DNA of 64,000 bases from Bradyrhizobium embrapense. GTDB taxonomy: Bacteria; Pseudomonadota; Alphaproteobacteria; Rhizobiales; Xanthobacteraceae. The stretch lies in contig NZ_LFIP02000002.1 in the NCBI RefSeq assembly GCF_001189235.2, forward strand, positions 620,411-684,410, given 5' to 3'. Under the pieces are notes generated by a model, which saw only the letters and a program-made list of their open reading frames with translations, ran no database searches and was not told where the DNA came from. Position 1 is the first letter of the stretch, and the number at the start of each line of letters is the position of its first letter. Made by a program: the position numbers and the translations under genes. Shown piece by piece: positions 39,543-49,500 of this stretch.

Positions 39543-39629
39543 TGCGGTAGCGCCTCGCGCTATCGCTGCCCTCCTTGGGCGTTTCCTCCCTAGACTTGGG
39601 CCGCTTGTTCATTCAAGCGGCCCTTTTTT
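39543..39629 (+). ncRNA. suhB/mmgR (alpha-r8) family small RNA with intrinsic terminator
   Basis: About 87 nt. A 5' hairpin AGCGC-CTC-GCGCT (39549-39561) is followed by the single-stranded core TTTCCTCCCT (39582-39591), strictly the conserved decamer of the mmgR/alpha-r8 family. It ends with a Rho-independent terminator GGGCCGCTTG-TTCATT-CAAGCGGCCC-TTTTTT (39598-39629). Such sRNAs affect nitrogen and storage-granule metabolism in rhizobia through the CU-rich loop, which can pair with Shine-Dalgarno regions. It lies next to the hisN-type gene. Confidence 0.85.
39598..39629 (+). terminator. Intrinsic terminator of the sRNA
   Basis: A perfect 10-bp stem GGGCCGCTTG/CAAGCGGCCC with a 6-base loop and a T6 tail. 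Confidence 0.92.
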
Positions 39630-39742
39630 CTTGGGGTCGTCTCTCCGCGAGTGAATTGAGAATTCAATTCGGCGTTTGTCGCGTCGCCAATTTGAATTCG
39701 AAGTTCATGCCTTCATCGTCACCATAGTGCCCGATGAACAAT

Positions 39743-40630
39743 TTACTCCGCCGCCGCCTGGAACGGGCCGAGATCTCCGAACGGAATTTTCGCAAGCGCA
39801 TCGGCAAGCGCCGCGAAGTCGGCCGCTACCTGGGCGAAGCGCGGTCCGCGCTCGCGTTGGCGCTCATCCATATAGACCGCGCGGTTGAGCTCGATCTGCA
39901 CCGTGTGCAGGCCGCTTGCCGGATTGCCGTAGTGCTCGGTGATGAAGCCGCCGGCATAGGGCTTGTTGCGGCCGACCGAATAGCCGAGCGAACCCATGGT
40001 CTCCTCGACCAGGTCGGGCAGCAGCGGCGCGCAGCTCGTGCCGTAGCGGTCGCCGATCACGATGTCGGGCCGGCGCGGCTCGTCGCGCGATACCCCGACC
40101 GACGGCATCGAATGGCAATCGACCAAGATCACGGCACCGAACGCCTGGTGCGCCTTGTTGATCAGTCGGCGCAATGCACGGTGATAGGGCTTGTAGAGCA
40201 CCTCGATCCGCCGCAGCGCCTCGTCAACGTCGAGCCGCTCGCGATAAATCTCCTGTCCGTCGCCGACCACGCGCGGGATGGTGCCCAGCCCACCGGCCAC
40301 TCGCATCGAGCGGGTGTTGGCAAAGCTCGGCAGCCGCCCGGTGAACATGCGCGGGTCGAGCTCGTAGGGCTCGCGGTTCACGTCGACGTAGGAACGCGGG
40401 AAGTTGACCCGGATGATGGGAAAGCCGCGATCGCTCAAGCCGGCGATCAACTCGTCCATGAAGCTATCTTCGGAGCGGCGCAGCGACGCCACGTCGATTC
40501 GCGACGCCTCAAGGAATTCGGCCGGGTAGACCGAGCCAGAATGCGGGGAATTAAAGATGATCGGCGCGCGCCAGGCCTGCGGCTCAACGATCTCGAACGG
40601 GGGCGACAACTCGCCAGCAAATTCGGTCAT
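39743..40630 (-). CDS. N-formylglutamate amidohydrolase
   Basis: About 295 residues from ATG 40630. It carries IFNSPHSGSVYP (His), LRRSEDSFMDELI, GFPIIRVNFPRSYVDVNREP and ILVDCHSMPS, the family metal ligand/active-site motifs. It hydrolyses N-formylglutamate to formate and glutamate in histidine degradation, but this family (FGase) also includes proteins outside the hut pathway, and no hut genes are seen here. A start at 40711 would add 27 residues; the spacing of AAGGGA to ATG 40630 is tight, so the start is uncertain. Confidence 0.88.
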   Translation of the reverse strand: MTEFAGELSPPFEIVEPQAWRAPIIFNSPHSGSVYPAEFLEASRIDVASLRRSEDSFMDELIAGLSDRGFPIIRVNFPRSYVDVNREPYELDPRMFTGRLPSFANTRSMRVAGGLGTIPRVVGDGQEIYRERLDVDEALRRIEVLYKPYHRALRRLINKAHQAFGAVILVDCHSMPSVGVSRDEPRRPDIVIGDRYGTSCAPLLPDLVEETMGSLGYSVGRNKPYAGGFITEHYGNPASGLHTVQIELNRAVYMDERQRERGPRFAQVAADFAALADALAKIPFGDLGPFQAAAE

Positions 40631-40935
40631 TCCCTTGGCGCCGTCCCTTGCGTCCGCCTCGCCCCGCAAGAACTGATTCTGCCGGAAAAGCGGAGATTTA
40701 TGGGCGGGCATTGTCGGTAATCGCGATCATTCTGCCAAGTGAAAAGAGTGTGGCGCCGCCTGGAACGCGTCTTAAAGGCGTGAAATGCCGCACAAGGTTG
40801 ATTCGATGCGTGGTTCGGTCCACAAATGGCTGGCGCGCATTTGCCGCTGGCTTGACGCAAATTTCACCCGAAATTTACCCTCTGTCGGGCTTATTGTTCG
40901 GACTGCTCCTCAAGCCGGATTCGACGATCCCTGCC
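40631..40935. other. Gap between N-formylglutamate amidohydrolase and cpdR
   Basis: A 305-bp divergent promoter region. No ORF of merit is present and no TTAA-N7-TTAA CtrA box was seen. A frame open through it is only read-through of the cpdR frame. Confidence 0.5.
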
Positions 40936-41295
40936 ATGCCGAAAATTCTTCTCGCCGAAGACGACACCGATATGCGCCGCTTCCTGGTCAAGGCGCTGGA
41001 AAATGCCGGTTTCAAGGTCTCTCCGCACGACAACGGCATGTCGGCCTACCAGCGGCTGCGCGAGGAGCCGTTCGAAATGCTGCTCACCGACATCGTGATG
41101 CCCGAGATGGACGGCATCGAGCTGGCGCGCCGTGCCTCGGAACTCGATCCCGATATCAAGATCATGTTCATCACCGGCTTTGCCGCGGTGGCCCTCAATT
41201 CCGATTCGGAGGCGCCGAAAAACGCCAAGGTGCTGGCCAAGCCGGTGCACCTGAGGGAATTGGTTAGCGAAGTGAACAAGTTGCTGGCGGCCTGA
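40936..41295 (+). CDS. cpdR: CpdR single-domain response regulator
   Basis: A 119-residue receiver domain with no output domain. It carries ILLAEDDTDMRRFL (acidic pair), LLTDIVMPEMDGIELARRA (phospho-Asp), KIMFITGFA (Thr) and AKPVHLREL (Lys). In alphaproteobacteria CpdR receives phosphate from CckA/ChpT; unphosphorylated CpdR primes ClpXP to degrade CtrA and other cell-cycle proteins. It matches CpdR over its whole length. A longer reading frame upstream (from 40648) is unconserved. The neighbouring tRNA gene is conserved in many related genomes from memory. Confidence 0.92.
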   Translation: MPKILLAEDDTDMRRFLVKALENAGFKVSPHDNGMSAYQRLREEPFEMLLTDIVMPEMDGIELARRASELDPDIKIMFITGFAAVALNSDSEAPKNAKVLAKPVHLRELVSEVNKLLAA

Positions 41296-41323
41296 TTCGC
41301 CAAAAAACCTTCACTTTGTATCC

Positions 41324-41352
41324 TTGCCTGCCCCGTCCGGGTCCGTTATAGG
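41324..41352 (+). promoter_or_regulatory. Promoter of tRNA-Val
   Basis: -35 TTGCCT (41324-41329), a 17-bp spacer, -10 TATAGG (41347-41352), giving a start about 20 bp before the tRNA. Confidence 0.65.
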
Positions 41353-41374
41353 GACCCGATCCAAACACGGCTTT

Positions 41375-41449
41375 GGGTGCGTAGCTCAGCGGGAGAGCAC
41401 TACCTTGACATGGTAGGGGTCACAGGTTCGATCCCTGTCGCACCCACCA
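41375..41449 (+). tRNA. tRNA-Val (GAC)
   Basis: A complete cloverleaf of 75 bases. The acceptor stem is GGGTGCG / CGCACCC, the D-arm GCTCAGCGGGAGAGC, the anticodon stem CTACC / GGTAG with loop TTGACAT (anticodon GAC, valine), and the T-arm CAGGTTCGATCCCTG. It has an encoded ACCA end. The region 3' of the tRNA is non-coding for about 250 bp; I saw no second copy of its 3' end in this window. Confidence 0.97.
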
Positions 41450-41576
41450 TCCTTCGCTCGCGCGGCGAGAGAAGGATGCCACGCCGAAGCCCAAAGGGCG
41501 AAGGCGGGCCTTTGGCTGCGAGCTACGGCTCGGCAAGCTGCGCTTCGCCATCACGACGATGCGGGGGCAGCGCGGT

Positions 41577-41617
41577 GTCGTCACCTGCGCATGCGGTGAT
41601 CCAATATTCCAGAGACG
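41577..41617. repeat. Fragment of the CTGGAATACTGGATC-type intergenic element
   Basis: GGTGATCCAATATTCCAGAG is the reverse-orientation counterpart of the CTGGAATACTGGATCGCC motif at 21951-21968. It is a short decayed copy in the gap after tRNA-Val. Confidence 0.45.
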
Positions 41618-41706
41618 CTTGTGCTTGAGCCGAGAAGCCGCGGCATCTCCCGGCACCGTCACTGCGTTCGCCGCGACGACATCGAGATTGTTGGCGCGGC
41701 GGTGAT

Positions 41707-42543
41707 TCAGTGCTGCAGGTTCCTGCCGCTCCAGGGTGAGGGCCGTGCCGGCGCGGCCGCGGCGCCGACCAGCGGACGCCGATTCCAGTCCAGCACGGAG
41801 TCGCTGTGCAGCTGCTCGACGACCCACAGGAAATAAACCGAGGCGGGAATGCCGATCAGGTCGAAGACGAGCATCGATCCGCTGCCGTAAGTCGTGGCGT
41901 CGATGAGATGGATCAGCGCGCAGGAGAAGAAGACGCCCGCCAGCGCGGTCCCGGAGAGCGACCAGACGCCGGTCGCCAGATAGCGGCGCACCTGATGGTC
42001 AGCCAGGTACCAGCCGACCAAGCCGTAAGTCACGGTCACGAACACGTTGGCGTAGAACGTGGCCGAAGCAACGTCGATCCAGGTGCCTGGGAACGCAACG
42101 CGCGCGGCAAGATCGGCTGACGTGCAAAGGAACGGAATGTTTGCGCCGGGCTGGGCCATCGCCCAGGCTGCGAGCCAGCCTGCCGTGATGGCGAAGCCGC
42201 CGACCAGCAATATCGCGCGATGCGGCGAGAGGGTCATCATTCGCTCACCCTGACCACCCAATATCGTCTCGAACCGCAGGAACACGAATGTGAGTCCTGC
42301 CGGCAGCCCGAGCAGCGTGACGGCGAGCATCGACCCGGACACGCTTTCGCCCTGCAGCACCTGGAAGCCGTGCACCAGGTGATGCGGCCCGCAGCTTGCA
42401 GCCATCATCGAAAATCCGATGCCGAAGCGGGACCAGCCGCGGTAGCGATGCAGGCTGACCGTTTCCCAGGCCGACAACAGCCCGAGGCCCGCGTAAGCCA
42501 GTCCGATCGCCAGATTGCTGAGACCAATGACGAGATACATCAT
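41707..42543 (-). CDS. Seven-helix membrane protein coupled to the GGDEF-EAL gene
   Basis: A 278-residue membrane protein with seven to eight hydrophobic helices. Examples are YLVIGLSNLAIGLAYAGLGL, MLAVTLLGLPAGLTFVFLRF, ILLVGGFAITAGWLAAWAMA, YANVFVTVTYGLVGWYLA, ALAGVFFSCALIHLID and MLVFDLIGIPASVYFLWVV. The His-rich region CGPHHLVHGF lies between helices two and three and could bind metal or heme. I do not recognise the family; it resembles sensory 7TM modules. Its ATG overlaps the stop of the GGDEF-EAL gene (ATGATG), so the two are translationally coupled. Confidence 0.75.
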   Translation of the reverse strand: MMYLVIGLSNLAIGLAYAGLGLLSAWETVSLHRYRGWSRFGIGFSMMAASCGPHHLVHGFQVLQGESVSGSMLAVTLLGLPAGLTFVFLRFETILGGQGERMMTLSPHRAILLVGGFAITAGWLAAWAMAQPGANIPFLCTSADLAARVAFPGTWIDVASATFYANVFVTVTYGLVGWYLADHQVRRYLATGVWSLSGTALAGVFFSCALIHLIDATTYGSGSMLVFDLIGIPASVYFLWVVEQLHSDSVLDWNRRPLVGAAAAPARPSPWSGRNLQH

Positions 42544-44114
42544 CGCGAGACCGTCGCCTTGGTGCCCATGGGCGCCCCGATGTGATCGAGGAATTCGTCG
42601 ATGAAATAATGATGGCCGCGCCGAACCGGTCCTTCCACCGGCTGCGCAGCATGCAGCGCGCGTCCCGAACTCGGATGCCAGAGTGCCCTGGTCAGCATCG
42701 GCGCGATCTGTTCGGCGGCGACCGGCCGCGAAAAGAAATAGCCCTGGGCGACGTCGCACCCCATGCGGAGCAGCATTGCCGCCTGCTCACGCCGTTCCAC
42801 CCCCTCGGCGATGGTGTGCTTGCCCATCGCGTAAGCCAGGCTCAGGATCGACGATACGATCGCCGTATCGCCCGGTTCGCTGCTGAGACCGTCGATGAAG
42901 CTGCGATCGATCTTCAGGACTTCGGCTGGCATGTCGCGCAGGCGCGACAGCGATGAGTGCTCGGTGCCGAAATCGTCGATCGCGACGAACACGCCGAGCT
43001 GCCGGATCTGATCGAGCACCTGGACGACCTCGTCCGGGGCGCTCATCATGACGCTCTCGGTGATTTCGAGACAAAGGGCGGTCGGATCGACGTTGGTGCT
43101 GGCGAGAACCTGGCAGAGCTCCTGGATGAAGGTCGGCTCCGCGATCTCGCGGGGCGAGACGTTCACGGTCATGGCCAGCCGGCAGCCCGGCATCAGCCTC
43201 GTCCACTGGGCGAGTTGGCGACAGGATTCCTGCAACACCTGCCGTCCGATCCTGACGATGAGCCCGCATTCCTCGGCGACAGGGATGAAGTCGGCGGGCG
43301 AGATGATGCCACGCTCGGGATGCCGCCAGCGCACCAGCGCCTCGACGCCGACGACACAGCCATCCTTCAGACGGACCTGCGGCTGATACTCGACGAACAG
43401 CTGCGATTCCCGCAGCGCCGCCCGCAAATCGGATTCGATTTGAACGCGCTTCTCGGCGCGGGCATGCAGATCGTCGTTGAACTCGGCCAATCGCGCACGG
43501 CCGCGGACCTTTGCCGCGTAGAGGGCGGTGTCTGCCTCGCGCAGCAATTGTTCGGCGGACTTCGTGCCGGGCTTGCAATGCGCCAGCCCGACGCTTGCCG
43601 ATACCACGACTTCCTTGCCGGAGAGCAGGATCGGCTCCGCCAGCGCGCTGAGGATCCGCTTGCCGAGGTCCACTCCGGAGCGGTCCGAGGCGCGCGGATG
43701 GAGAACCACCATCTCGTCGCCGCCGAACCGGCTCGCCGTATCTTCCGGTCCGAGACAGCCAAGGATACGCCGGGCCATCTCGGACAACACCTCGTCGCCG
43801 CTGCTATGGCCGAGTGAATCGTTGACGAGCTTGAAGTTGTCGAGATCGACGAACAGAACCGCGATCCGCGCGCCGTCATCGGCCTCGCGCGCCAGTTCAA
43901 GATCCAGCCGCTCGAGCAGCAGGCTGCGGGTCGGAAGGCCGGTCAGCTGGTCATGCGCGGCCGTATGCATCAGGCGTGCAATGACGCCGCGCAGGCGCTC
44001 GACCTCCGGGTTTGTTCCGACCGATGGAACGGCGGGATCACGCTCAACGCCCGAATGCTGTTCCCTGAATGCAGTCCCGAGTCGTATTGGGATATTCGGC
44101 CGCAGCCCAGCCAT
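42540..44114 (-). CDS. GGDEF-EAL protein, c-di-GMP turnover
   Basis: About 524 residues. The GGDEF domain (about 45-210) carries DQLTGLPTRSLLLERLD and RFGGDEMVV (GGDEM, one change from GGDEF). The usual inhibitory RxxD site is missing (GPED). The EAL domain (about 225-475) has GVEALVRWRHPERG, ITESVMMS, AIDDFGTEHSSLSRLR (canonical DFGTGYSSLS altered) and IAEGVER, so phosphodiesterase activity is plausible. No sensor domain is present, consistent with a separately encoded membrane sensor. ATG 44114 with GGGGACGGGA upstream is preferred to GTG 44132. Confidence 0.9.
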   Translation of the reverse strand: MAGLRPNIPIRLGTAFREQHSGVERDPAVPSVGTNPEVERLRGVIARLMHTAAHDQLTGLPTRSLLLERLDLELAREADDGARIAVLFVDLDNFKLVNDSLGHSSGDEVLSEMARRILGCLGPEDTASRFGGDEMVVLHPRASDRSGVDLGKRILSALAEPILLSGKEVVVSASVGLAHCKPGTKSAEQLLREADTALYAAKVRGRARLAEFNDDLHARAEKRVQIESDLRAALRESQLFVEYQPQVRLKDGCVVGVEALVRWRHPERGIISPADFIPVAEECGLIVRIGRQVLQESCRQLAQWTRLMPGCRLAMTVNVSPREIAEPTFIQELCQVLASTNVDPTALCLEITESVMMSAPDEVVQVLDQIRQLGVFVAIDDFGTEHSSLSRLRDMPAEVLKIDRSFIDGLSSEPGDTAIVSSILSLAYAMGKHTIAEGVERREQAAMLLRMGCDVAQGYFFSRPVAAEQIAPMLTRALWHPSSGRALHAAQPVEGPVRRGHHYFIDEFLDHIGAPMGTKATVSR

Positions 44115-45147
44115 TCCCGTCCCCACTATCACTACAATATGCCGGTGATGGTAGGCAGTCTGGAGTTTGCAAAAGGTTGCGTGAAGGCTGCCCGCGACTT
44201 TTGCGCGGTCACGATTTGCAAGATGGTTACAAATCTACGACAGGGGCGCGGCCCATTTGTTGCGACTTTCGTCACCGAAGTAGCCGACATCTTCCTCGGA
44301 TATCCGAATGCATATCCGATCTGCGTCGCCTGCCAACGGCGGCGTTCCATGACGAGGGCATTGCTCGATTGGATCGGGCAAGACAAGACAAGACAAGACC
44401 TAGCCGGGCCGCGCCCGATCGAGGAACGCATTGGTGTTGCGGGTGCCGGCGATCAGGCCCGTGCCGCCGGCGCCGCGCGCGTGTTCATCGACGAAAGTAA
44501 TGAGCCATTGTTACTTTCGTCATCTCGACGTTCAGACGCGAATGCCGCAACGTGCCACAACATGCGCACGCCTCGTGCGGCGCGCGTGCTCTGTTCCCAT
44601 CGATCGCATTCACGTTGCGCTGTTGGAATGCCGCATGATTAGGCACGCGTGTTCTGGCGTTGTCGACGCGAATCCCGTACGCGGGATTCGTGCTGTGTCA
44701 TGTACCGTGCTTAGGTTGCTGCGCTCTCGCGACATTCATCTCGTCTCCAGCTCGAACATCGAGAACATTCTCTGAAGTCTCTGCGACGATGCGTTGCCCG
44801 ATCGCATCGCACGCATGCAATCTTGGATTTCTTCGCAGCGTGCGTTGCCGCCGCTCTGGTTCTCGCGCAGATTGTTCTCTAAATGAGCGAAGCCGACGCG
44901 GCGGTGAAACAACCGCAGCGGATCCGGCTATGACGCGACGATGATGAAGACCATGTGTGAGCCCGACTGCCGCAGGACGCATCGGCCCTATCAGGAGCGG
45001 CCGGTGTAAGCGGTTGGCGTCCGTATCCGAAAATGCTGCTTCATTGTCCGCCTGAAAATCGCCTGCCCGCCAGCGGCCGGCGACGCAACCTTGGGAATGC
45101 GCCTCCGTTGAGACGACGTTCGTCGCGACAACCGGGGACGAAAATAC
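44115..45147. other. Gene-poor kilobase of atypical composition
   Basis: There is no credible gene in 1033 bp. ORFs present are unlike any family and lack RBS. Features: a short tandem repeat of AAGAC (4 copies, about 44385-44399); a stretch at 44400-44510 that on the minus strand encodes the ~36-residue fragment ending GLIAGTRNTNAFLDRARPG before a stop, which could be a gene remnant; and a patchwork rich in CGCACG/GCATGC words around 44560-44900. It probably includes the promoter of the AraC gene. Confidence 0.5.
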
Positions 45148-46200
45148 ATGCAAGAAGACGACAATAGGCCAGGGAGCGCAGCGAAGCTCCTGGAACAAGT
45201 TCCCTTGCCGCGCGAACCTCGGAACATCAGGGACATCGTCCCGGCGGTACCGCGGCTTTTCACGACACGACTCTATCCGCCGTCGGAACAGTTCGAGGTC
45301 TGGAAGACGCGCATGGCCTCCCTGATCGACGTCGCGCCGCCCGATGGCTACAGTCCCGCACAGGGGTTCGAGGTGGAATACCTGACCTGCAACATGACCG
45401 ACGTCGTCTTCACGTCAGGACGCGTTGCCGATCAAACATTCGCGCGCGTCATCGAGCCCTCGCAGGGCGCGCCGGTCGATATCTGGTGGTTGTTCCGCCT
45501 GCGCTCCGGCGAGGCCCGCTTCGAAACCGCAGAGCGGCGGATTCATGCCGGACCGGGCGCGATGTTCCTGATCTCGCTCGACGACGATTTCCGCGGCAGC
45601 ATCACCGGTTATGATGGCCTGGTGCTCGCCTTGCCGCGCCGGTCATTCGCAGACGTGGCCGATCAGCTCAACGACGCCTGCAACATTCTGCTCTCGGGCA
45701 ATCTGATCGAACTGCTGTCCGACTATCTCGACAGACTAGAATCGCGCCTGGTCCTGATGTCGCCGGAGGAGCTGAAACAGGCAGGGCGGGCGACCGCGCA
45801 GATGATCGCCGCATGCATCCAGCTGTCTTCGGACCGGCTGGATCAGGCGCGCAGCGCGGTCGAATCCGTGCTGTTCGAGCGTGCGCGACTCTATATAGAG
45901 ACGCATCTCGGCGACTTCGACCTGACGCCGGATCGCATTGCGCAGCAATTGCGGATCTCGCGCTCCGCCCTCTACCGTGCATTCGAGAGCGTTGGCGGCG
46001 TCGCCGGCTATATCCTGCGCAAGCGGTTGCGTGCAGCACACGCAGAACTGGTCGCATCCAACGACAGGCAGGTGCAGGAGATCGCCTATCGGCACGGCTT
46101 CAAGCTGGCGTCGGATTTCACGCGCGCGTTTCGCCGCGAGTTCGGCGTCAGTCCGCGCGAGATGCGTGAACGCGTGCGCCGCAGGTCAACTGCCGGTTGA
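45148..46200 (+). CDS. AraC-family regulator upstream of the adhesin
   Basis: A 350-residue protein. The N-terminal ~210 residues form a cupin-type AraC_binding_2-like sensor (RLYPPSEQFEVWKTRMASLIDVAP, IWWLFRLRSGEARFE). The C-terminal double HTH (about 250-340) has PDRIAQQLRISRSALYRAFE and VQEIAYRHGFKLASDFTRAFRREFGVSPREMRE. There is a 336-bp gap to the adhesin gene in the same direction. Position makes it the first candidate to regulate that adhesin. Start ATG 45148; the ligand is unknown. Confidence 0.93.
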   Translation: MQEDDNRPGSAAKLLEQVPLPREPRNIRDIVPAVPRLFTTRLYPPSEQFEVWKTRMASLIDVAPPDGYSPAQGFEVEYLTCNMTDVVFTSGRVADQTFARVIEPSQGAPVDIWWLFRLRSGEARFETAERRIHAGPGAMFLISLDDDFRGSITGYDGLVLALPRRSFADVADQLNDACNILLSGNLIELLSDYLDRLESRLVLMSPEELKQAGRATAQMIAACIQLSSDRLDQARSAVESVLFERARLYIETHLGDFDLTPDRIAQQLRISRSALYRAFESVGGVAGYILRKRLRAAHAELVASNDRQVQEIAYRHGFKLASDFTRAFRREFGVSPREMRERVRRRSTAG

Positions 46201-46536
46201 AATTTTTCGCAATACCACACGGTGCATCAAGTAAATCATTCAACTTGTGAGACGATCTGCGCGTTATTTGGACGGCCTGCTGAGTGACGTTGGTGAATAT
46301 CTGTCTATCATTTTTGTCTATGACGACTCGGGGCACATTGGTAGGGCAGTCGAGCGGGCGCTGGGTGGCAAGATGCGCTCGTTGAGTTCGACACATCATC
46401 GGTCAGGACAACAAGGCAGGCGCGCGTTGCGCTGTCTTCATATCGTCACATGCGCTCCCGAAGGACGCGCATGTCGACACGGTCCGCGGCCCAGCACCCC
46501 CGACGTCTGGACAAGATGTCACAAAGGGGTCGCACC
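46201..46536. other. Leader/promoter region of the adhesin gene
   Basis: 336 bp without a supported gene before ATG 46537. AT-rich patches (AAATTTTTCGCAATACC, TCATTTTTGTCTATGACGA) could contain the promoter. In-frame ATGs at 46450, 46474 and 46516 precede the preferred start but lack an SD. I see no clear direct repeat for the AraC protein. Confidence 0.5.
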
Positions 46537-49500
46537 ATGGTTGTCGCACGCAACTCAACCGAATCGCTGAAGAGTCAGGGCCGCTCCGGCTTCGTCCGGA
46601 GCTGGGTCGCGTCGAGCGATGCGGGCAGCCGTTCGCTGCGGCGGCGACTTCTCTCCGTGCTGCGTCAGTCCCATCGGACACTCGGTGTCAAGCGCGACCG
46701 GCTGGGGCTCGGTTCGCTGGGTGTCGGCGGAGTGGTCGGCGCGCTGCTTGTCGCCATCGGAGGCATGACTCCGCAGGCGGCGTTCGCGCAGGTTGCGATC
46801 GGAAATGGTGTCTTGAGCAACCCTGCCAACTGCAGCAACCCCACTGCTGCAACCGCAGGCAGCACGGCCATGGGTTGCGGCGCCAATGCTGCCGGCGCTA
46901 ACGCAACCGCCATCGGCACCGGCACCAATGCAAATGGGCAGAACTCGCTGGCAATCGGCGATGCCAATACCGCGACCGGCGATGGCTCGATCATCGTGGG
47001 CTATGCCAATTCTGTGAACGGCCTGAATGCGATCGGCATGGGGGTCTTTGCTAACGCGACTGGCGTCAATGCTCTGGCTATCGGCGGGAACGCGCACGCC
47101 ACCGGCGCCGGATCGAGCGCCTTCGGCGTCAACACCACAGCAAATGGGGCAGCTGCGACCGCCATCGGTAACGGCTCGAGCGCTTCCGGCGGCTCCTCGC
47201 TAGCCATTGGATTTAGCGCTGCCGCATCATCCCCAAACGGCTCGGGCACGGCCATCGGAACCAGCGCCAAGGCAAACGCCGGAACCGGCGGCGGCTCCCC
47301 GATCGCCATCGGCGTGAATGCCAATGCCAGCGGGACCGCTCCCTCCGGCTTCACGTTCGAGGCAGTCGCGCTCGGTACCGGATCCACCGCAACAGGGGCG
47401 TGGTCGACCAGTGTCGGTTCGAGCGCTTCTGCGACAGCGACCGGCTCCAGCGCGTTGGGTACATCCGCTGCCGCGACGGGAAATCAGTCGACAGCGCTCG
47501 GAAATGGCGCGACTGCTTCCGGGCAGGGAGCCAGCGCGTTGGGTTACACCGCCAACGCATCGGGCGCGACTACGATTGCCATCGGCTCTTCCGCCGCAGC
47601 GTCGGGGACGAGCGCATTTGCCGGAGGCAATCTCGCCACTGCATCCGGGAATTTCGCCGTTGCTTTGGGTAACCAGGCGCAGGCGCTGGCCGCGGGGGGC
47701 GCGGTTTCGATCGGATCGGGTGCAATCGTCGGCGGCACGGCGACGGGCGGTATCGCGGTCGGCAATAATGCGAGCTCCACCGGTGTTTCTGCTGCCGCTC
47801 TCGGCGTTGGGGCGTCCGCATCAGGCGGAAATGCCTCTGCCCTCGGCACCCAGGCCCAAGCGACGGGCACTTATGCAACTGCAATTGGCTCCGGCGGGAC
47901 TACGGTGTCGACGCGGGTGATCGCCTCAGGCGCCGGATCGGTAGCGCTCGGCGGCAATTCGACGGCCGGCGCCAATGCTTCCGGGAATAACGCCATCGCC
48001 ATCGGCGGGCAGGCGGCTGCCAGCGCCGTCAGCGCGATTGCGCTCGGCACCAATGCCGCGGCCAGTTCGACCAATGCCGTTGCGGTGGGCACCAACTCGG
48101 TGGCAACCGGCGGTCAGGCCGTCTCCATCGGCGCGAACAACACCGCCTTCGGCAACGGTGCAGTCGCGATCGGCGATCCCAGCTATGCCAGCGGCACCGG
48201 CGCCTTCACCGGCGGCGCGAACAACATCGCCAACAGCGACGGCACGGCCAGTGCCACCGCCGCCAACCAGGCCAACGGCGCGGTTGCGATCGGCAACAAC
48301 AACAAGGCGATCGGGCAGGGCTCGGTTGCGCTCGGCAATGGCTCGACCGCGGGCGCTGGCGGCCTTGCCGGCAATATCGCACTGGGCGACGGCGCCACGG
48401 CGGCGGCAAAATCCGGCGATGTCGCGCTCGGCTCCGGCAGCGTCACCGCTGCGGCGGTCGGCACGCCCAACGCGGTGATCAACGGGATCACCTATTCAGG
48501 CTTCGCCGGCACCACGCCGGGTTCGACGGTCAGCGTCGGCGCGGTCGGCGCGGAACGGACCATCACCAACGTCGCGGCCGGGCGGATCAGCACGTCGAGC
48601 ACGGACGCCATCAACGGCTCGCAGCTCTACAGCGTCGCCAATACGCTCTCGAGCCAGATCACCGCCGGCGCGATCCACGATTATAGCGTCAACAGTGTGA
48701 GCACGGGCACGGATACCAACTACAACAACGCTGGAGCCACAGGCGCCAATGCGCTTGCGGCAGGGGTGAGCGCTGCGGCGTCCGGCGTGGACGCCGTCGC
48801 GGTTGGATACATCGCCAAGGCGACCGGCCAATTCAGCACCGCGGTCGGCCCCAATGCCCAGGCTTCGGCCACGTCCAGCACTGCGGTCGGCCAGAATGCA
48901 GCGGCCTCCGATGCTCAGGCGACCTCTCTCGGTGTCAATTCGAGTGCCGGTGCCGCGAATGCACTCGCGCTCGGCGCCAACGCCAACGCGAGCAATGCCG
49001 GCGCTATTGCGCTCGGCTCCGGCAGCGTCACGTCGGCCGCTGTCAACACGCCGAACACGGTGATCAACGGCACCACCTACAGCTTCGCCGGGACGACAGC
49101 GCTCTCGACCGTCAGCGTCGGCGCGCTTGGCGCAGAACGCACCATCACCAACGTCGCTGCGGGACGCCTCAGCAACTCTTCGACCGACGCGATCAACGGC
49201 TCGCAGCTGTTCGCCACCAACCAGGCGGTCGACAGCCTCGCAAATACCGTCAACAACATCAACGTCGGGGGCGGCATCAAGTACTTCCATGCCAATTCGA
49301 CGCTGGCGGATTCCTCCGCAGTGGGCACCGACTCGGTTGCGATCGGCCCGGTGTCGACAGCGACCGGCACCAATGCCATCTCGGTTGGTAACGCCTCGGC
49401 GGCCAGCGGCAACAATGCGATCGCCGCCGGCTACCAATCTACCGCATCGGCGCTCGATGCAGTGGCGTTGGGATACATATCCAAGGCGACAGGCCAATTC

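Noticed and set aside
41375..41449. tRNA 3' end duplication as an attachment site
   Set aside because: I did not see a second copy of the T-arm/acceptor sequence within the window, nor an integrase gene.
41377..41628. 83-residue ORF starting in the tRNA-Val region
   Set aside because: Overlaps a perfect tRNA cloverleaf and encodes no known protein.
44698..45198. 166-residue minus-strand ORF before the AraC gene
   Set aside because: No similarity or RBS, overlaps the AraC start; kept as non-coding.
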